In this document: positions 48,555 through 60,896 of the stretch, in pieces
Layout: each line of letters starts with the position of its first letter
Position numbering within the stretch: position 1 is the first letter of the stretch
Source of the DNA: Cervus elaphus
Lineage: Eukaryota > Chordata > Mammalia > Artiodactyla > Cervidae
DNA: 64,000 bases
Direction of reading: 5' to 3'
Assembly (NCBI RefSeq): GCF_910594005.1
Contig: NC_057843.1
Span: forward strand, 30,043,001 to 30,107,000
Program-made: the position numbers and the translations under genes
Notes under the pieces: model-generated
The model's database searches: none
What the model was told of the DNA's origin: nothing
What the model saw: the letters and a program-made list of their open reading frames with translations, nothing else

Positions 48555-50376
48555 CAGTTCAATAGGCGGGGACATAGTCAAGTGAAATAACCAACATGTC
48601 TCAGGCTTCTGTAAGCAGAGGGGATTTCTGACCCTGTAACACAGGAAACATAATGTAGTAAAAGATTTATGAACAATAGGGTAAAATTGTCCCTTTCAGT
48701 CCAAAATCAGAGTGGTCTTTTTGACTATTCTCCTATGCAGCCCCTAAGATCTAAGATAGGAAATTTTCTCATGGAATAAGCCATGTAGGCATGAGCTATG
48801 CCTACCCTAGGCATTAGTAGAAAGTGAATCTTACACATACACACAAAGGCAAATAGAAATAATTAGAGGTGTGTAAGAAATTGCTGAAGCAACTACATTT
48901 TAAGTCTAAACTTTGAGAAATTGCTTTTTAAAAGGCAGAGGAATTGTCTCACTTGATATAGATATTCCAGTAGAGAAACATACCTCTTCAGAGCAGAGTG
49001 GAGTCACAGAACAAGAAGGACACAGATACCAGGGGATTTTTTTTGTAGAAGACCAATGAAGGGACAGATATTTTTCAGTCACACTTGGCTAGCATTTTTA
49101 CCAACTTCTAGTGGGTTATGGCTGTGATGCCATCTCAACCTGTTTGGTTAAAACTTTGCTCAAGCTTAAACTTTAGGTCATAGAATGGGTTCATCCTCAA
49201 TTAATTTTTTCTGTTGTTTTATAATATCTCTAGCTCAAGAATCTCACTCAAATGTTAACAACAGCATTCTAACCTGCATAGCCTTATGTGACAAGTGTAG
49301 CCTAGATTTGGAGATACAGAGTGAAAGCAGTAGGTAGAGTTCTTTCAGGTTAGTGCAGAGGCTAAAAGGATTATCATCTGATTACCATGGTCAGAATTAC
49401 CATGCACGCCTGACAATAGAACAGCACTCACCTGGGCAGGGTTGTGATCAGGCAGGACCACTAATTTGTGAAGACAATATTTTCAGAGGAAATTATCGAG
49501 TTAGCATAAGATGTGTGTGTGTTAGTTGCTGAACACTCAAGCATAGGGCTCAGAAATGGTTTCAGATAAAGCCTTCCCACCTTCTAGCTGTTAAATTTTG
49601 TGCAAGCTATTTAATTTATCTGAGCATCAGATTCCCAATTTGTAAAATGATGTTAATATTCTCAACATCACAGAACTGAAGTTGGGATTCAAGGAGATAA
49701 TGTATATTAAGCATTTAATCTCCCCACCACAGAGCCACATTTATTTATTGGCTCAGTAAATGGGGAATATTCCTGTCATTATAAATAGTAAATGAGGAAA
49801 GTTAATCATGTGCTCCTAGAATAGTCCCTACATAAAAATTCAAGTAAAATGATTATAACATAATACCTGCCTATAAACTATAATTGATTAGTATCCCACC
49901 AATTAGTATCAGTGAAATTCTAAAGGAAAAAAAAGTGAATGTGGAGTAGAAAGCTCTAATGAATTACCAAATTAGCTCTAAAGCATTACCAAATTACCAA
50001 ATGCATGGCATTACCAAACTAGGGTGAAAATGAACACAGTTAATATTGCAAATCACTAGCAATTTCATTTAAAGTTTGGTTGCTTATAAAGTTGATAAAA
50101 AACCTTCTATCATTAAACAGCAAAACCAGATATAAATTCACTTATAGAACACTTATCATATACTGGGATTTATGATAACTGCTCTCATCTAAATGATCTC
50201 ATTTAGCCTTACATTTTACACAAAAGGAAATTGAACCACTAAGGATTTTTTTTAAAACTATATAAAATCAAACAGCAAAGCAAATAGTTAAGCTGGTATT
50301 TTCACCAGGCCTTCCTATTTGAAGCCTGACATTCTACTCATCATACACAATAAAGCAAATAGTAATTAATCTGTTG
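48555..50376. other. no gene recognised; MIR remnants
   Basis: A sense MIR-like block lies at about 49570-49700 with CACCTTCTAGCTGTTAAATT and CAATTTGTAAAATGATGTTA, and another at about 50130-50340. The remainder is unassigned. Confidence 0.5.
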
Positions 50377-50377
50377 T

Positions 50378-50586
50378 AGGGCTCAGCCGATTAAGAAACT
50401 GCCTGCCAATGCAGGGGATGCAAGAGGCATGGGTTTGATCCCTGGGTCAGGAAGATCCCTTGGAGAAGGAAATGGCAACCCACTCCAGTATTCTTGCCTG
50501 AGAATTCTCATGGACAGAGGAGCCTGGCAGGCTACAGTCCATGGGGTCACAAAGAGTCCGACATTACTGAGCAACTAACACACACA
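50378..50586 (+). mobile_element. Bov-tA SINE
   Basis: AGGGCTCAGCCGATTAAGAA start, GTTTGATCCCTGGGTCAGGA, GGGGTCACAAAGAGTCCGAC, with ACTAACACACACAACACACC tail. No clear duplication found. Confidence 0.94.
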
Positions 50587-50589
50587 ACA

Positions 50590-51268
50590 CACCACATACC
50601 CACACAATCAGAAACTAGGGAAGTAATTTCAAAACTTTGGCTGAGTCTTCACATAGCCAGAGGAGGAGGTAATCCTTAAGAGGTATTTAGAGTTTTTAGT
50701 TTTTTTGTTTGTTTGTTTGTTCTATTTTGTGCTCATGAAAGATTTGAGGAGTTGGAAAGGGTCAAAAAAAAAAAAGAAAGAAAAAAAAAATTGGTTATAA
50801 TAATATGGTAACTTGCAGATAATAAGCCTAGTTAAAAAAAATCTCTTTTAGGACTAATGGAAAAATCTGAGAATTAAGGAAGGAAAGACACAAGAGTTCC
50901 TGTTAGATATTTGGAAGAATAAAATAAATATCTGAAATTTTAACTGGTGGGGAGATACCCAAGGGGCTTGATCTTGGGAGGTCCAAGGCCACTTTGGACT
51001 GTCTTTGAGGAATTTGGAGAGGCAAAGCCCACTTTACTCAGATTCAGGGAAATGCGCTATCAGTAAAAAGAGACAGATGGAGTGCTAGAAAAAGACTGTG
51101 CATTGGGGCAGAGGGAGTTTTCCTAAGCTAGATAAGGAAGTGCTAGGCCTGAAGGCAGCCCTGCAAGATTTGGATGCACCCAGGAGAAGATGCCAACAGG
51201 TTGCAAAGTCTTCAAACTGTCCGGGTTCTGGTTCTTGAACTATGAGGATGATCATGTCATGTGTACTT
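50590..51268. other. no gene recognised
   Basis: Unassigned. T-rich and A-rich runs near 50699-50720 and 50765-50790. Confidence 0.45.
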
Positions 51269-51269
51269 G

Positions 51270-51475
51270 TGCGTGCTAAGTCACTTCAGTCGTGTCTGAC
51301 TCTTTGCGACCCTATGGACTGAAGCCCTCCAGGTTCCTCTGTCCATAGGATTCTCCAGGCAAGAATACTGGGGTGGGTTGCATGCCCTCCTCTAGGGGAT
51401 CTTTCCAACCTAGGAATGGAACCCACATCTCTTATGTCTTCTGAATTGGCAGGCAGGTTCTTTACCACTAGTGCA
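51270..51475 (-). mobile_element. Bov-tA SINE, antisense, near full length
   Basis: GTGCGTGCTAAGTCACTTCA, GACCCTATGGACTGAAGCCC, GGGGATCTTTCCAACCTAGG and a block resembling 'ggcaggcaggttctttacc'. It reaches the tRNA-like 5' end, ending at ACTAGTGC. Confidence 0.94.
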
Positions 51476-52421
51476 TGTTCCATATTAAATACCATCACTC
51501 ATTTATTGTCTAAAATAATTCTTTGGAGTGGTGAGAGAGAGCAGGGATGTATGAAGATCTGTAGGAATGTAGAGACCTACCCCATATTCACATACTTTTT
51601 CTGGGTCCTGTATAGCAGCAATCCTCTACAGGGCTACCTATCACAGTGCTCCTCAGTGGAGACAAGAAAGAGAAAGCCTACCCCTTTAGCAGAAATACGG
51701 CAAACTCCAAATATTTTCCCCAAATATTTTTGGAAGGCCAGTCACCCCTTTGAGGAAGGGTAAATTGCGAGTTGATTTATACTTAACAGAAAACTGATTA
51801 CTACTGACCACAAATAATTCTGCATCCCTCTAGATGTGAGAAATGCCACCACCAATTTAGTGCCTGGGTATTTTTATAGCAATTACTGTTAATGGGAAAT
51901 AAAGTTCATTTTCAAAACTGCAAACCAAAAGGAGGATTTGAAAGTTGGATTCTGGTTTTCCTGAACGACACAGTGTTTTTCTCCCTCATAAAACACAACA
52001 GAGTTGACCCTCTGGTCCCAATGAACCTAAAAGGCCATCTCAGGGAAAACAGGACGTGGTTAAGAACAATGACACCTCTGCAAACCACAGGCAGAGCCAG
52101 AAGATGAATAGAGGCCTGGTGTTTTTCAGAAAGTCAGAAGAAAAGCATGGGTTCAAAATGAAAACAATGACTGTGAAAATACGATTGTTATTTTTGCCCA
52201 CAAACCAAAATTTCCACCTTCCTCCTCATACTGGTCCGTTTTCACCTGAATATAATGCTTAGGGATGGCCTTCCCTGCATCAGATGCCCTCTTTTACCCA
52301 TGCTCTGAAGCCCATCATGTGGTTCTTATGTCCTTCATCATTATTGTGATCTTTTAAATGACAGGTTTGTTCAACAGTTCTCTACAAGGAACCCCTAGTC
52401 ATATGAATTACAAAAAAAAAA

Positions 52422-52468
<47 letters not shown>
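52422..52468. repeat. compound (AT)n-(CA)n microsatellite
   Basis: An AT run of about 17 bases passes directly into a CA run of about 30 bases. Confidence 0.97.
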
Positions 52469-52471
<3 letters not shown>

Positions 52472-53394
52472 GCATGATATATGTACGTATGTTTTCTACC
52501 ATAAATATTAAAATTCAAAAACCTAGGAAGAATAACTGGGGGGAAGGAATTATGACCAGCTCTCCAAAATAATTCATTTTTGGTCTAAGACACTTTATAG
52601 CCAGAGTTGAGATTTTTGTTAAAATACAGAAATCTGTGAGTAGGAGATACTTTGCAGTTTTCACAATTGCTGTTACAATGAGAGCACCTATGAAAATGAA
52701 CAAGATTTATTTCAATCAATAAAGCAATAACAATACATTAAGATATTACTCTCTGTAACACTCAGCCCAGCCCATTCTTCCTGCAACATTTCCTTTCAAT
52801 GTCCTTAATCTAGATACAAGGATTTTTAGAATTTGAAGCAGTTGTAAAGGAAGACATAATCATTTAAACCTAACTAATTTAGAGGAACATTAGCTCAAGA
52901 GCAAAATATGAACCACAATCTATTAAATTTACTATTTCTGCTATTCATCAATTTCACTGATCGTTACAAATAAGACCAATAAAAAGGCAATAGCCGAGGC
53001 ACTTAAACTAAATGAAAAAGAAAAGTGAAACAATGTCATTTTTCAAGAGTTGATTTTTAAAAGTTCTTTTTCTTTCTTAAATAAAATGCCTCCCTTTTGT
53101 ATCACTTATAAAAAAATAATTAGAAGTGGTAACAGTCAATATAAAGGCCCAGATACCTACGTGTGAATAAGCTATTCATGAAAAAAAAAAAAGTTGGCTT
53201 GTTCCTGTTAATTTTGCCCAGGTACTTAACAGATACTTCTGTTAAGTTTGTGTGGAAAATTATGAATATTTCTTTTTAGATCACAGGGATGGTTAGGCTG
53301 CTGATCCCATAGTTTCCCATTATATAATCTTCATATTCATTTGAATTTTGCATTTTTTAAGGTTGTTTTAATGTTTCTAAATACAAAAATACTA

Positions 53395-53525
53395 AGTTAT
53401 AAGATCCTTGAGGGCAGAACCTAGTTTCTTCATCTTATTTTTCCTCCCTAATGATTCACAGAGTGGCCCATATCATTAAAGCTGCTTAATAGCTGACAGA
53501 TGAAAGCATTAACATTTGCCTAAAA
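53395..53525 (+). repeat. L2 3' end fragment
   Basis: GATCCTTGAGGGCAGAACCT followed by TTCATCTTATTTTTCCTCCC is the typical L2 3' UTR order. Decayed. Confidence 0.6.
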
Positions 53526-54829
53526 TAGTAACTTTTTTGTCTAAATTCTTGATTTTGAACTTGGCATGTTTTCCTTTATATTTCCAACTTAGCTTGCTTC
53601 ACTTGGGTAGCTAACAAGCAGCTTGCTAAGCCAGAATGGCATCTCCCAATAATGAGTTTGGTTATCCAAGAACACCCCTAATTTTAAATTCTGTTTTTCT
53701 CTTTACCTTATTTTATGTTCCATCTTGGCACTTGAATATCCTGTCTGTATTTTGCTAGAATGATGTTGCTGATGTAGGTAAAAAACATTTGAAATTTATG
53801 TGTTCTGCAATTTCTTACATTTTGTTGCTGGAACACTTTGAAATCCTCTGATTTTGTACAGAAACTGTCAACATAAGGGACAAACTGGTGATTTATAGAT
53901 AGAAATGTGAGTCTAAATTTCTATGTTGCCAAGCTGCTCATTTTGAAAACACAGTGAATTACAGGATAAGTAAATCCACAGAACTGGAATGTTTCCCCTT
54001 ATTTCTCCAATGAGTGATAAGCAATGTTCCTCTTCAATGAATAATTTTTGTTTATCTCATTGATCATTTGCACTGAAAAAATGTCTCATCCAAGTTTCTA
54101 GTCATCTCATTTTTAAAAAGAAATAATTACAGTAATCTTTGGGGGATATTGCATATTAAATATCTGATTCTTTCTTTTGCATTTTATGACAGTTTCTAAA
54201 ATTATATGCCAATTGGTACTGCAGTTCTGGTTTGGAGATTAACAGCTCAAAGAAAATATGAACTTGATCCAAATTGAGATTATTTTTAAAGCTACATTAT
54301 GTAATAATGCTAGGGATATAAATGTTAGCTAAAGAAAGGGAAGTTACACGTAACTTTTTTGGTAAAAAAATAAAAATAAAAAAATTAACAGGATAATGAA
54401 CAAAAAAATCTAAAGAGCTATAATGAAAATGTAACCTCCCACCTACTTAGCAGTAGACTAATAGCCAATTTTCCATCAGAAGGTAATAACATTGACCTCC
54501 AGAATAGGAACAGAAATTAACTGTCTCTTTCTAATATTTTCCCTCCTTATACTGCCATAATCTCTGACTCTCCTTGTCCTTATTCCAAAATCAACAACCA
54601 AATAATAAAGCAGAAGTAGCACAAATTTCCTCTCCATTATCGAAGGCTCAGATCCATTCTTTCCTCTTCTATATCTCTCTTGACTTCTGTGACCCATACT
54701 CTAATTTTTTCAACTCGTGTTTCACATTTCAGCTGGGACATGCAACTTAGCACTAGCTGTTGGATTACTTTTTTCCTTTTAACCGAATTGAAAATTGTCT
54801 AATATTAACCACTAACACCAGTGCCTCTA

Positions 54830-55015
54830 ATGTATAATTAGTGTTTTACATGTTTTAACTCCTTTAATCCTCATACAGCTCTATTAGTATCCGCATTTCA
54901 GAGATGCAAAATAGACTCAAAGAGGTTAAGTAACTTGTTCAAAGTCACAGTTGGCAAAAAGTAGAGCGAGGATTTGGGTACCGAGTCTATGTCCCTAATC
55001 AGAATGCTATACTCT
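54830..55015 (+). repeat. MIR SINE remnant
   Basis: TGTTTTAACTCCTTTAATCC, TTCAGAGATGCAAAATAGAC, AGAGGTTAAGTAACTTGTTC and AATGCTATACTCTC match the MIR core and 3' part. Confidence 0.7.
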
Positions 55016-55370
55016 CTCAAAAACATTTCTACCTGGAAAGAACTTAAACCGCCTCCTTGAAACCTAAGACAGTGCTCCCTGCTACTGGGGATTCCAGGTA
55101 TCTAGATTCTGGTAAAGAAGATGGGCTTAATTGGATTTAATCATAGACATTTAATAAATTTGTTCCGTTGACTGAACTTGGAAAGGCAGAATAATGCCTT
55201 GGAAGATATGCTGTCATGTTCTGGGAACTTTCAAGATTGTTTTGCCAAATGGCAATGGAGGATACTGAGCAAGAATGGTGAAGGACCAGAGGGCAGAGAT
55301 GCCTATAGCTACAGCCCAAGCATGATGTGCAACCTGCGGCCATGCCTTTAGGCTTGGGCATTCTAATATC

Positions 55371-55609
55371 TGGGCTTCCCTGGTGGCTGAGACAGTAAAG
55401 AATCCACCTGCACCTGTAGCTCAAATGTTAAAGAATCTGCCTGCAATTCAGGAGACCCAGATTCAATCTCTGGGTCAGGAAGATCCTCTGGAGAAGTGAA
55501 TGGCAATCCACTCCAGTATTCTTGCTTGAGAATCCCATAGACAAGACTGGAGGGCTACAGTTTGTGGGGCTGCAAAGAGTTGAACATGACTGAGCGACTA
55601 ACACATTTA
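55371..55609 (+). mobile_element. Bov-tA SINE, partial dimer, 10-bp exact target duplication
   Basis: Starts TGGGCTTCCCTGGTGGCTGA, then a second promoter-like unit CCTGTAGCTCAAATGTTAAA follows after only about 45 bases. It runs to GAGCGACTAACACATTTA. TTCTAATATC flanks at 55361-55370 and 55610-55619. The two stacked tRNA-like starts distinguish it from the monomers. Confidence 0.93.
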
Positions 55610-56181
55610 TTCTAATATCCGAATTGGGATAGCAGTTCAGATCAGTTCAGTTGCTCTGTCATGTCCAACTCTTTGCGACCCCATGGACTGCAGCATGCCA
55701 GGCCTCCCTGTCCATCAGAAACTCCTGGAGTTTACTCAAACTCATGTCCATTGAGTCAGTAATGCCATCCAACCATCTCATCCTCTGTTATCCCCTTCTC
55801 CTCCCACCTTCAATCTTTCCTAGCATCAGGGGCTTTTCAAATGAGTCAGTTCCTTGCATCAGGTAGCCAAAGTATTGGAGTTTCAGCCTCAGCATCAGTC
55901 CTTCCAATGACTATTCAGGACAGATTTCCTTTAGGATAGACTGATTGAATCTCCTTGCAGTCCAAGGTACTCTCAAGAGTCTTGTCCAACACCATAGTTC
56001 AAAAGCATCAATTCTTCTGCGCTCAGCTTTCTTTATAGTTCAACTCTCACATCTATACATGATTACTGGAAAAACCATAGCTTTGACTAGATTGACCTTT
56101 TTCAGCAAAGTAATGTCTTTGCTTCTTAATATGCTGTCTAGCAGCAGCAGCAGCAAGTGTCTTTTAATATCATGGCTGCAA

Positions 56182-57030
56182 TCACCATCTGCAGTGATTT
56201 TGGAGCCCCCCAAAAATAAGGTCTGTCACTGTTTCCACTGTTTCCCCATCTATTTGCCATGAAGAGATGGGATCAGATGCCATGATCTTAGTTTTCTGAA
56301 TGTTGAGTTTTAAGCCAACTTTTTCACTCTCCTCTTTTACTTTCATCAAGAGGCTCTTTAGTTCTTCTTCACTTTCTGCCATAAGAGTGGTGTCATCTGC
56401 ATATCTGAGGTTATTGATATTTCTACCGGCAATCTTGATTCCAGCTTGTGCTTCATCCAGTCCAGCATTTCTCATGAGGTACTCTACATATAAGTTAAAC
56501 AAGCAGGGTGACAATATACAGCCTTGACGTACTCCTTTCCTGAGTTGGAACCAGTCTGGTATTCGATGTCCAGTTCTAACTGTTGCTTCTTGATCTGCAT
56601 ACAGAGTTCTCAGGAGGCAGGAAAGGTAGTCTGGTATTCCTATCTCTTTAAGAATTTTCCACAGTTTGTTGTGATCCACATAGTCAAAGGCTTTGGCATA
56701 GTCAATAAAGCAGAAGTAGATGTTTTTCTGCAACTCTGTTGCTTTTTTGATGATCCAACATATATTGACAATTTGATCTCTTGTTCCTCTGACTTCTCTA
56801 AATCCAGCTTGAACATCTGGAAGTTCACGGTTCATGTACTGTTGAAGCCTGGCTTGGAGAATTTTGAGCATTACTTTGCTAGTGTGTGAGATGAGTGCAG
56901 TTGTGCAGTAGTTTGAACATTCTTTGGCATTGCCTTTCTTTGGGATTGGAATGAAAACTGACCTTTTCCAGTCCCGTGGCCACTGCTGAGTTTTCCAAAT
57001 TTGCTGGCATATTGAGTGTAGCACATTCAC
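56182..57030 (-). pseudogene. BovB reverse transcriptase remnant, 282 codons, YADD intact
   Basis: The longest open frame of the window. On the minus strand it begins in the fingers region (KTQQWPRDWKRSVFIPIPKK near residue 12) and includes a FIDYAKAFDYVDHNKLWKIL palm block with a catalytic aspartate. The GCILSPCLFNLY block follows, then YADD at 56392-56403, then the KSLLMKVKEESEKVGLKLNI thumb-side block. In RTE elements this domain performs target-primed reverse transcription. The N-terminal endonuclease and the C-terminal part are missing or out of frame, so it cannot be autonomous. Whether it is transcribed is unknown. Confidence 0.88.
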
Positions 57031-57041
57031 AGCATCATCTT

Positions 57042-57320
57042 TTAGATTTGAAGTAGCTCAACTGGAATTCCATCATCTCCACTAGCTTTATTTACAGTGA
57101 TGCTTTGTAAGTCCCACTTGACTTCACATTCCAGGATATCTGGCTCTAGGTGAGTGATCACACCATTATGATTATCTGAGTCATGAAGATCTTCTCTTTT
57201 TAGTTCTTCTGTGTATTCTTGCCACTTCTTCTTAATATCTTCTGCTTCTGTTAGGTCCATAGAATTTCTGTCCTTTATTATGCTCATTTTTGCATGAAAT
57301 GTTCCCTTGGTATCTCTCAT
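57042..57320 (-). pseudogene. BovB ORF2 linker remnant, 92 codons
   Basis: The part of ORF2 preceding the RT domain, read in a different frame from the 282-codon remnant because of the deletion near 57042. The HLEPDILECEVKWDLQSITV block identifies it. Nonfunctional. Confidence 0.85.
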
Positions 57321-57707
57321 TTCCTTGAGGAGTTATCTAGTCTTTCCCATTCTGTTGTTTTCCTCTATTTCTTTGCATTGATCCATGAGGAAGGCTTTCT
57401 TATCTCTCCTTGCTATTGTTTGGAATTCTGCATTCAAATGGGTATATTTTTCCTTTTCTCTTTTGCCTTATACTTCTCTTCTTTTCATAGCTGTTTGTAA
57501 GGCCTCCCCAGACAAACATTTTGCCTTTTTGCATTTCTTTTCCTTGAGGATGGTCTTGATCTCTGCCTCCTGTACAATGTCATGAACCTCTGTCTATAGT
57601 TCTTCAGGCACTCTGTCTATCGGATTTAATCCCTTGAATCTGTTTGCCACTTCCACTGTAGTCATAAGGGATTTGATTTAACTCATACCCGAATGGGAAT
57701 TGGGATA

Positions 57708-57921
57708 TACTTGTGACTCAAAATGACTGTGACACTGCTTGTTACTCAGAATGAGCAAACCAGTCATCAGCCGTCCAGAGTGTCAAAGTAGCAAGTCCAC
57801 TGCCAGAAAAGGATTACCCTCACTACACATAGAGGGTGAGTGAGGAATAAAAATACATTTTTATACTGATTGTAATATACACATTTGAACATATTAGTTA
57901 ATCATATTTAAATATGTGTTT
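57708..57921. other. no gene recognised
   Basis: Short unassigned stretch. Confidence 0.4.
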
Positions 57922-57932
57922 ATGACTTTATT

Positions 57933-58139
57933 GTGTGTGTTAGTCACTCAGCTGTACACAACTCTTTGTGACCCCATGAACTGCAGCCCACCAGGCTCCT
58001 CTGTCCATGGGATTTCTCAGGCAAGAATACTGCAGTGGGTAGCCATTCCTTTCTCCAGGGGATCTTCCCAACCCAGGGATGAACCCGGATCTCTCATATT
58101 GTAGGTGGATTCTTTACCTCTGAGTCACCAGGGAAGCTC
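57933..58139 (-). mobile_element. Bov-tA SINE, antisense, full length
   Basis: GTGTGTTAGTCACTCAGCTG at its 3' tail, CCCAACCCAGGGATGAACCC at the box B area and TCTGAGTCACCAGGGAAGCT at the 5' end. Flanked by ATGACTTTATT (57922-57932) and ATGATTTTATT (58140-58150). Confidence 0.95.
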
Positions 58140-58150
58140 ATGATTTTATT

Positions 58151-59207
58151 ATGTTAACCCTATAAATATCCTCTGGAATTAATGCTGTACAGAATGATTT
58201 TTTGAAAATGCTGTTAAATTTGTAAATGGGAGAGATGTTAGGAAGATAAAATGAGATAGCATGCCAAGAGGGAAATTCAGGTTTTTTGAGGGCATGTCGT
58301 GTAGAGGACTCTCTGGTCAGTGATTCACATGATTTTTTTCTGATCTAGTAATCAAAAGAAGCCTATGAAATAGACATCATCCCATTTTGCAGAGGGTGAC
58401 ATTTTGCATTCAAAGGTTACTATGTACATGCTACTTTATCTTTAATTTCCACTTTCTGATAACTGTTAAGCTTTGGTATTATTACCTTTATTTTTTACAG
58501 TTGATGAAATAAAGATTTCTTAGAGAGGTCACATATCTTATGCAGTGTCCCTTTGACCGAAGAACCAGGGTTCGAATCTAGTCCAAATTCCAGCATCTGT
58601 GTTCTTAACTGAATGATTTCAATCCTTAAAATCAGTTTAACTTCAAGATCATAAATCATTCAATGAATATTTCTAGTCTAGTGAAAAGTATACACATAGC
58701 CCAGGGGCCACAGAGAAAAGAATGAAAATTAGCTCTGTGCTAACATCCAGTTGCCTAACTGACCTATCTCTGTTTGTATAAGTAATGGATCCAAAGCTAG
58801 ATTTTTTATGTTTTCTCTTAAAACTGCTCCACCTACAACTTTCCTCACTTAAACTGATGGAAAATCTATTCTTCTATTTGCCCTAACTAGGAAAAACCTG
58901 AAATCACACCAGTTATGTTAACAGAGAAAATATAATATAAATAACTGGCTACTGGATATACATTTGTTAACTGAGTAACTGATAGACAAAAAGCGCAAGG
59001 GCAGGAAGCAACAACCATGGCTGAGGAACAGGGGCAAGACATTGGCAATACTAATACATAGTGGCTCAGACCTCTAAGGAAAGAAAGCAGACAGGAAGAT
59101 CACAGGAAGCCAACAGGAAGGAGTAAGTCCCTTCTTCCCCTTTCTTACTGACACTTCCCCTTTCTTACTGTCTCTTGTCAGTCTAACAAGGGGCAACTGG
59201 CAAAGCA
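58151..59207. other. no gene; MIR-like remnants
   Basis: CCCATTTTGCAGAGGGTGAC near 58382 and ACCAGGGTTCGAATCTAGTC near 58564 resemble MIR pieces. A 'cacttcccctttcttactg' unit is duplicated at about 59132-59170. Otherwise unassigned. Confidence 0.45.
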
Positions 59208-59220
59208 GAAACATGCTTCA

Positions 59221-60883
59221 GTTCAGTTAAGTTCAGTCACTCAGTCGTGTCCGACTCTTTGCGACCCCATAAATTGCACACGCCAGGCCTCCCTGTCCAT
59301 CACAAGCTCCTGGAGTTTACTCAAACTCAGGCCCATCGAGTCGGTGATGCCATCCAGCCATCTCATCCTCTGTCATCCCCTTCTCCTCCTGCCCCCAATC
59401 CCTCGAAGCATCAGGGTCTTTTCCAATGAGTCAACTCTTCGCATGAGGTGGCCAAAGTATTGGAGTTTCAGCTTCAGCATCAGTCCTCCCAATGAACACC
59501 CAGGACTGATCTCCTTCAGGATGGACTGGTTGGATCTCCTTGCAGTCCAAGGGACTCTCAAGAGTCTTCTCCAACACCACAGTTTAAAAGCACCAATTTT
59601 TCGGCCCTCAGCTTTCTTCACAGTCCAACTCTCACATCCATACATGACCACTGGAAAAACCATAGCCTTGACCAGATAGACCTTTGTTGGCAAAGTAATG
59701 TCTCTCCTTTTTAATATGCTGTCTAGGTTGGTCATAACTTTCCTTCCAAGGAGTAAGCGTCTTTTAATTTCATGGCTGCAATCACCATCTGCAGTGATTT
59801 TGGAACCCAAAAAAATAAAGTCTGACACTGTTTCCACTGTCTCCCCATCTATTTCCCTTGAGGTGACGGGACCAGATGCCATGATCTTAGTTTTCTGAAT
59901 GTTAAGCTTTAAGCCAACTTTTTCACTCTCCTCTCATCAAGAGGCTTTTTAGTTCCTCTTCACTGTCTGCCATAAGGGTGGTGTCATCTGCATATCTGAG
60001 GTTATTGATATTTCTCCCGGCAAGCTTGATTCCAGCTTGTGCTTCTTCCAACCCAGTGTTTTTCATGATGTACTCTGCATCTAAGTTAAATAAGCAGGGT
60101 GACAATATAGAGCCTTGACGTACTCCTTTTCCTATTTGGAACCAGTCTGTTCCATGTCCAGTTCTAACTGTGGCTTCCTGACCTGCATACAGGTTTCTCA
60201 AGAGGCAAGTCAGGTGGTCTGGTATTCCCATCTCCTTCAGAATTTTCTACAGTTTTTTGTGATCCACACAGTCGAAGACTTTGGCATAGTCAATAAAGCA
60301 GAAATAGATGTTTTTCTGGAACTCTCTTGCTTTTCGATGATCCAGCGGATATTGGCAATTTGATCTCTGGTTCGTCTGCTTTTTCTAAAACCAGCTTGAA
60401 CATCTGGAAGTTCTTGGTTCACGTATTGCTGAAGCCTGGCTTGGAGAATTTTGAGCATTACTTTGCTACTGTGTGAGATGAGTGCAGTTGTGCGGTAGTT
60501 TGAGCATTCTTTAGGATTGCCTTTCTTAGGTATTGGAATGAAAACAGACCTTTTCTAGTCCTGTGGCCACTGCTGAGTTTTCCAAATTTGCTGGCATATT
60601 CAGTGCAGCACTTTCACAGCATCATCTTTCAGGATTTGAAATAGCTCAACTGGAATTCCATCACCTCCACTAGCTTTGTTCGTAGTGATGCTTTCTAAGG
60701 CCCACTTGACTTCACATTCCAGGATATCTGGCTCTAGGTGAGTGATCACACCATTGTGATTATCTGGGTCATGAAGATCTTTTTTGTACAGTTCTTCTGT
60801 GTATTCTTGCCACCTCTTCTTAATATCTTCTGCTTCTGTTAGGTCCATACCATCTGTGTCCTTTATTGAGCCCATTTTTGCAT
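59221..60883 (-). mobile_element. BovB LINE copy M, exact 13-bp target duplication
   Basis: Antisense BovB from the 3' tail to the pre-RT linker. GAAACATGCTTCA flanks at 59208-59220 and 60884-60896, identical. Frames at 59373-59882, 59923-60231, 60237-60458 and 60600-60890 carry recognisable ORF2 blocks but are separated by frameshifts. One is a small deletion near 59935 (TCCTCTCATCAAG) that removes part of the linker after the RT core. The YADD motif is kept. Confidence 0.95.
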
Positions 60884-60896
60884 GAAACATGCTTCA

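Larger units (their letters stand above)
51476..55360. other. 3.9 kb quiet stretch, no gene or young mobile element
   Basis: The longest stretch here without a young BovB or SINE. Features are an (AT)n/(CA)n microsatellite at 52422-52468, an L2-like tail at about 53395-53525 (ATAAGATCCTTGAGGGCAGA), and a MIR-like block at about 54830-55015 (ACTCCTTTAATCCTCATACA, AAGAGGTTAAGTAACTTGTT). The 51490-52300 and 53530-54300 parts are unassigned. Confidence 0.5.
55632..57696 (-). mobile_element. BovB LINE copy L, longest copy, exact 11-bp target duplication
   Basis: Antisense BovB of 2065 bases: 3' tail, C-terminal domain, full RT core, linker, and the start of the region after the endonuclease. GAATTGGGATA flanks at 55621-55631 and 57697-57707, identical. 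At 56139-56155 a short AGC-repeat replaces about 25 bases found in other copies. A one-base deletion at about 57042 breaks the frame between the RT domain and its upstream linker. The endonuclease is absent. Confidence 0.95.
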
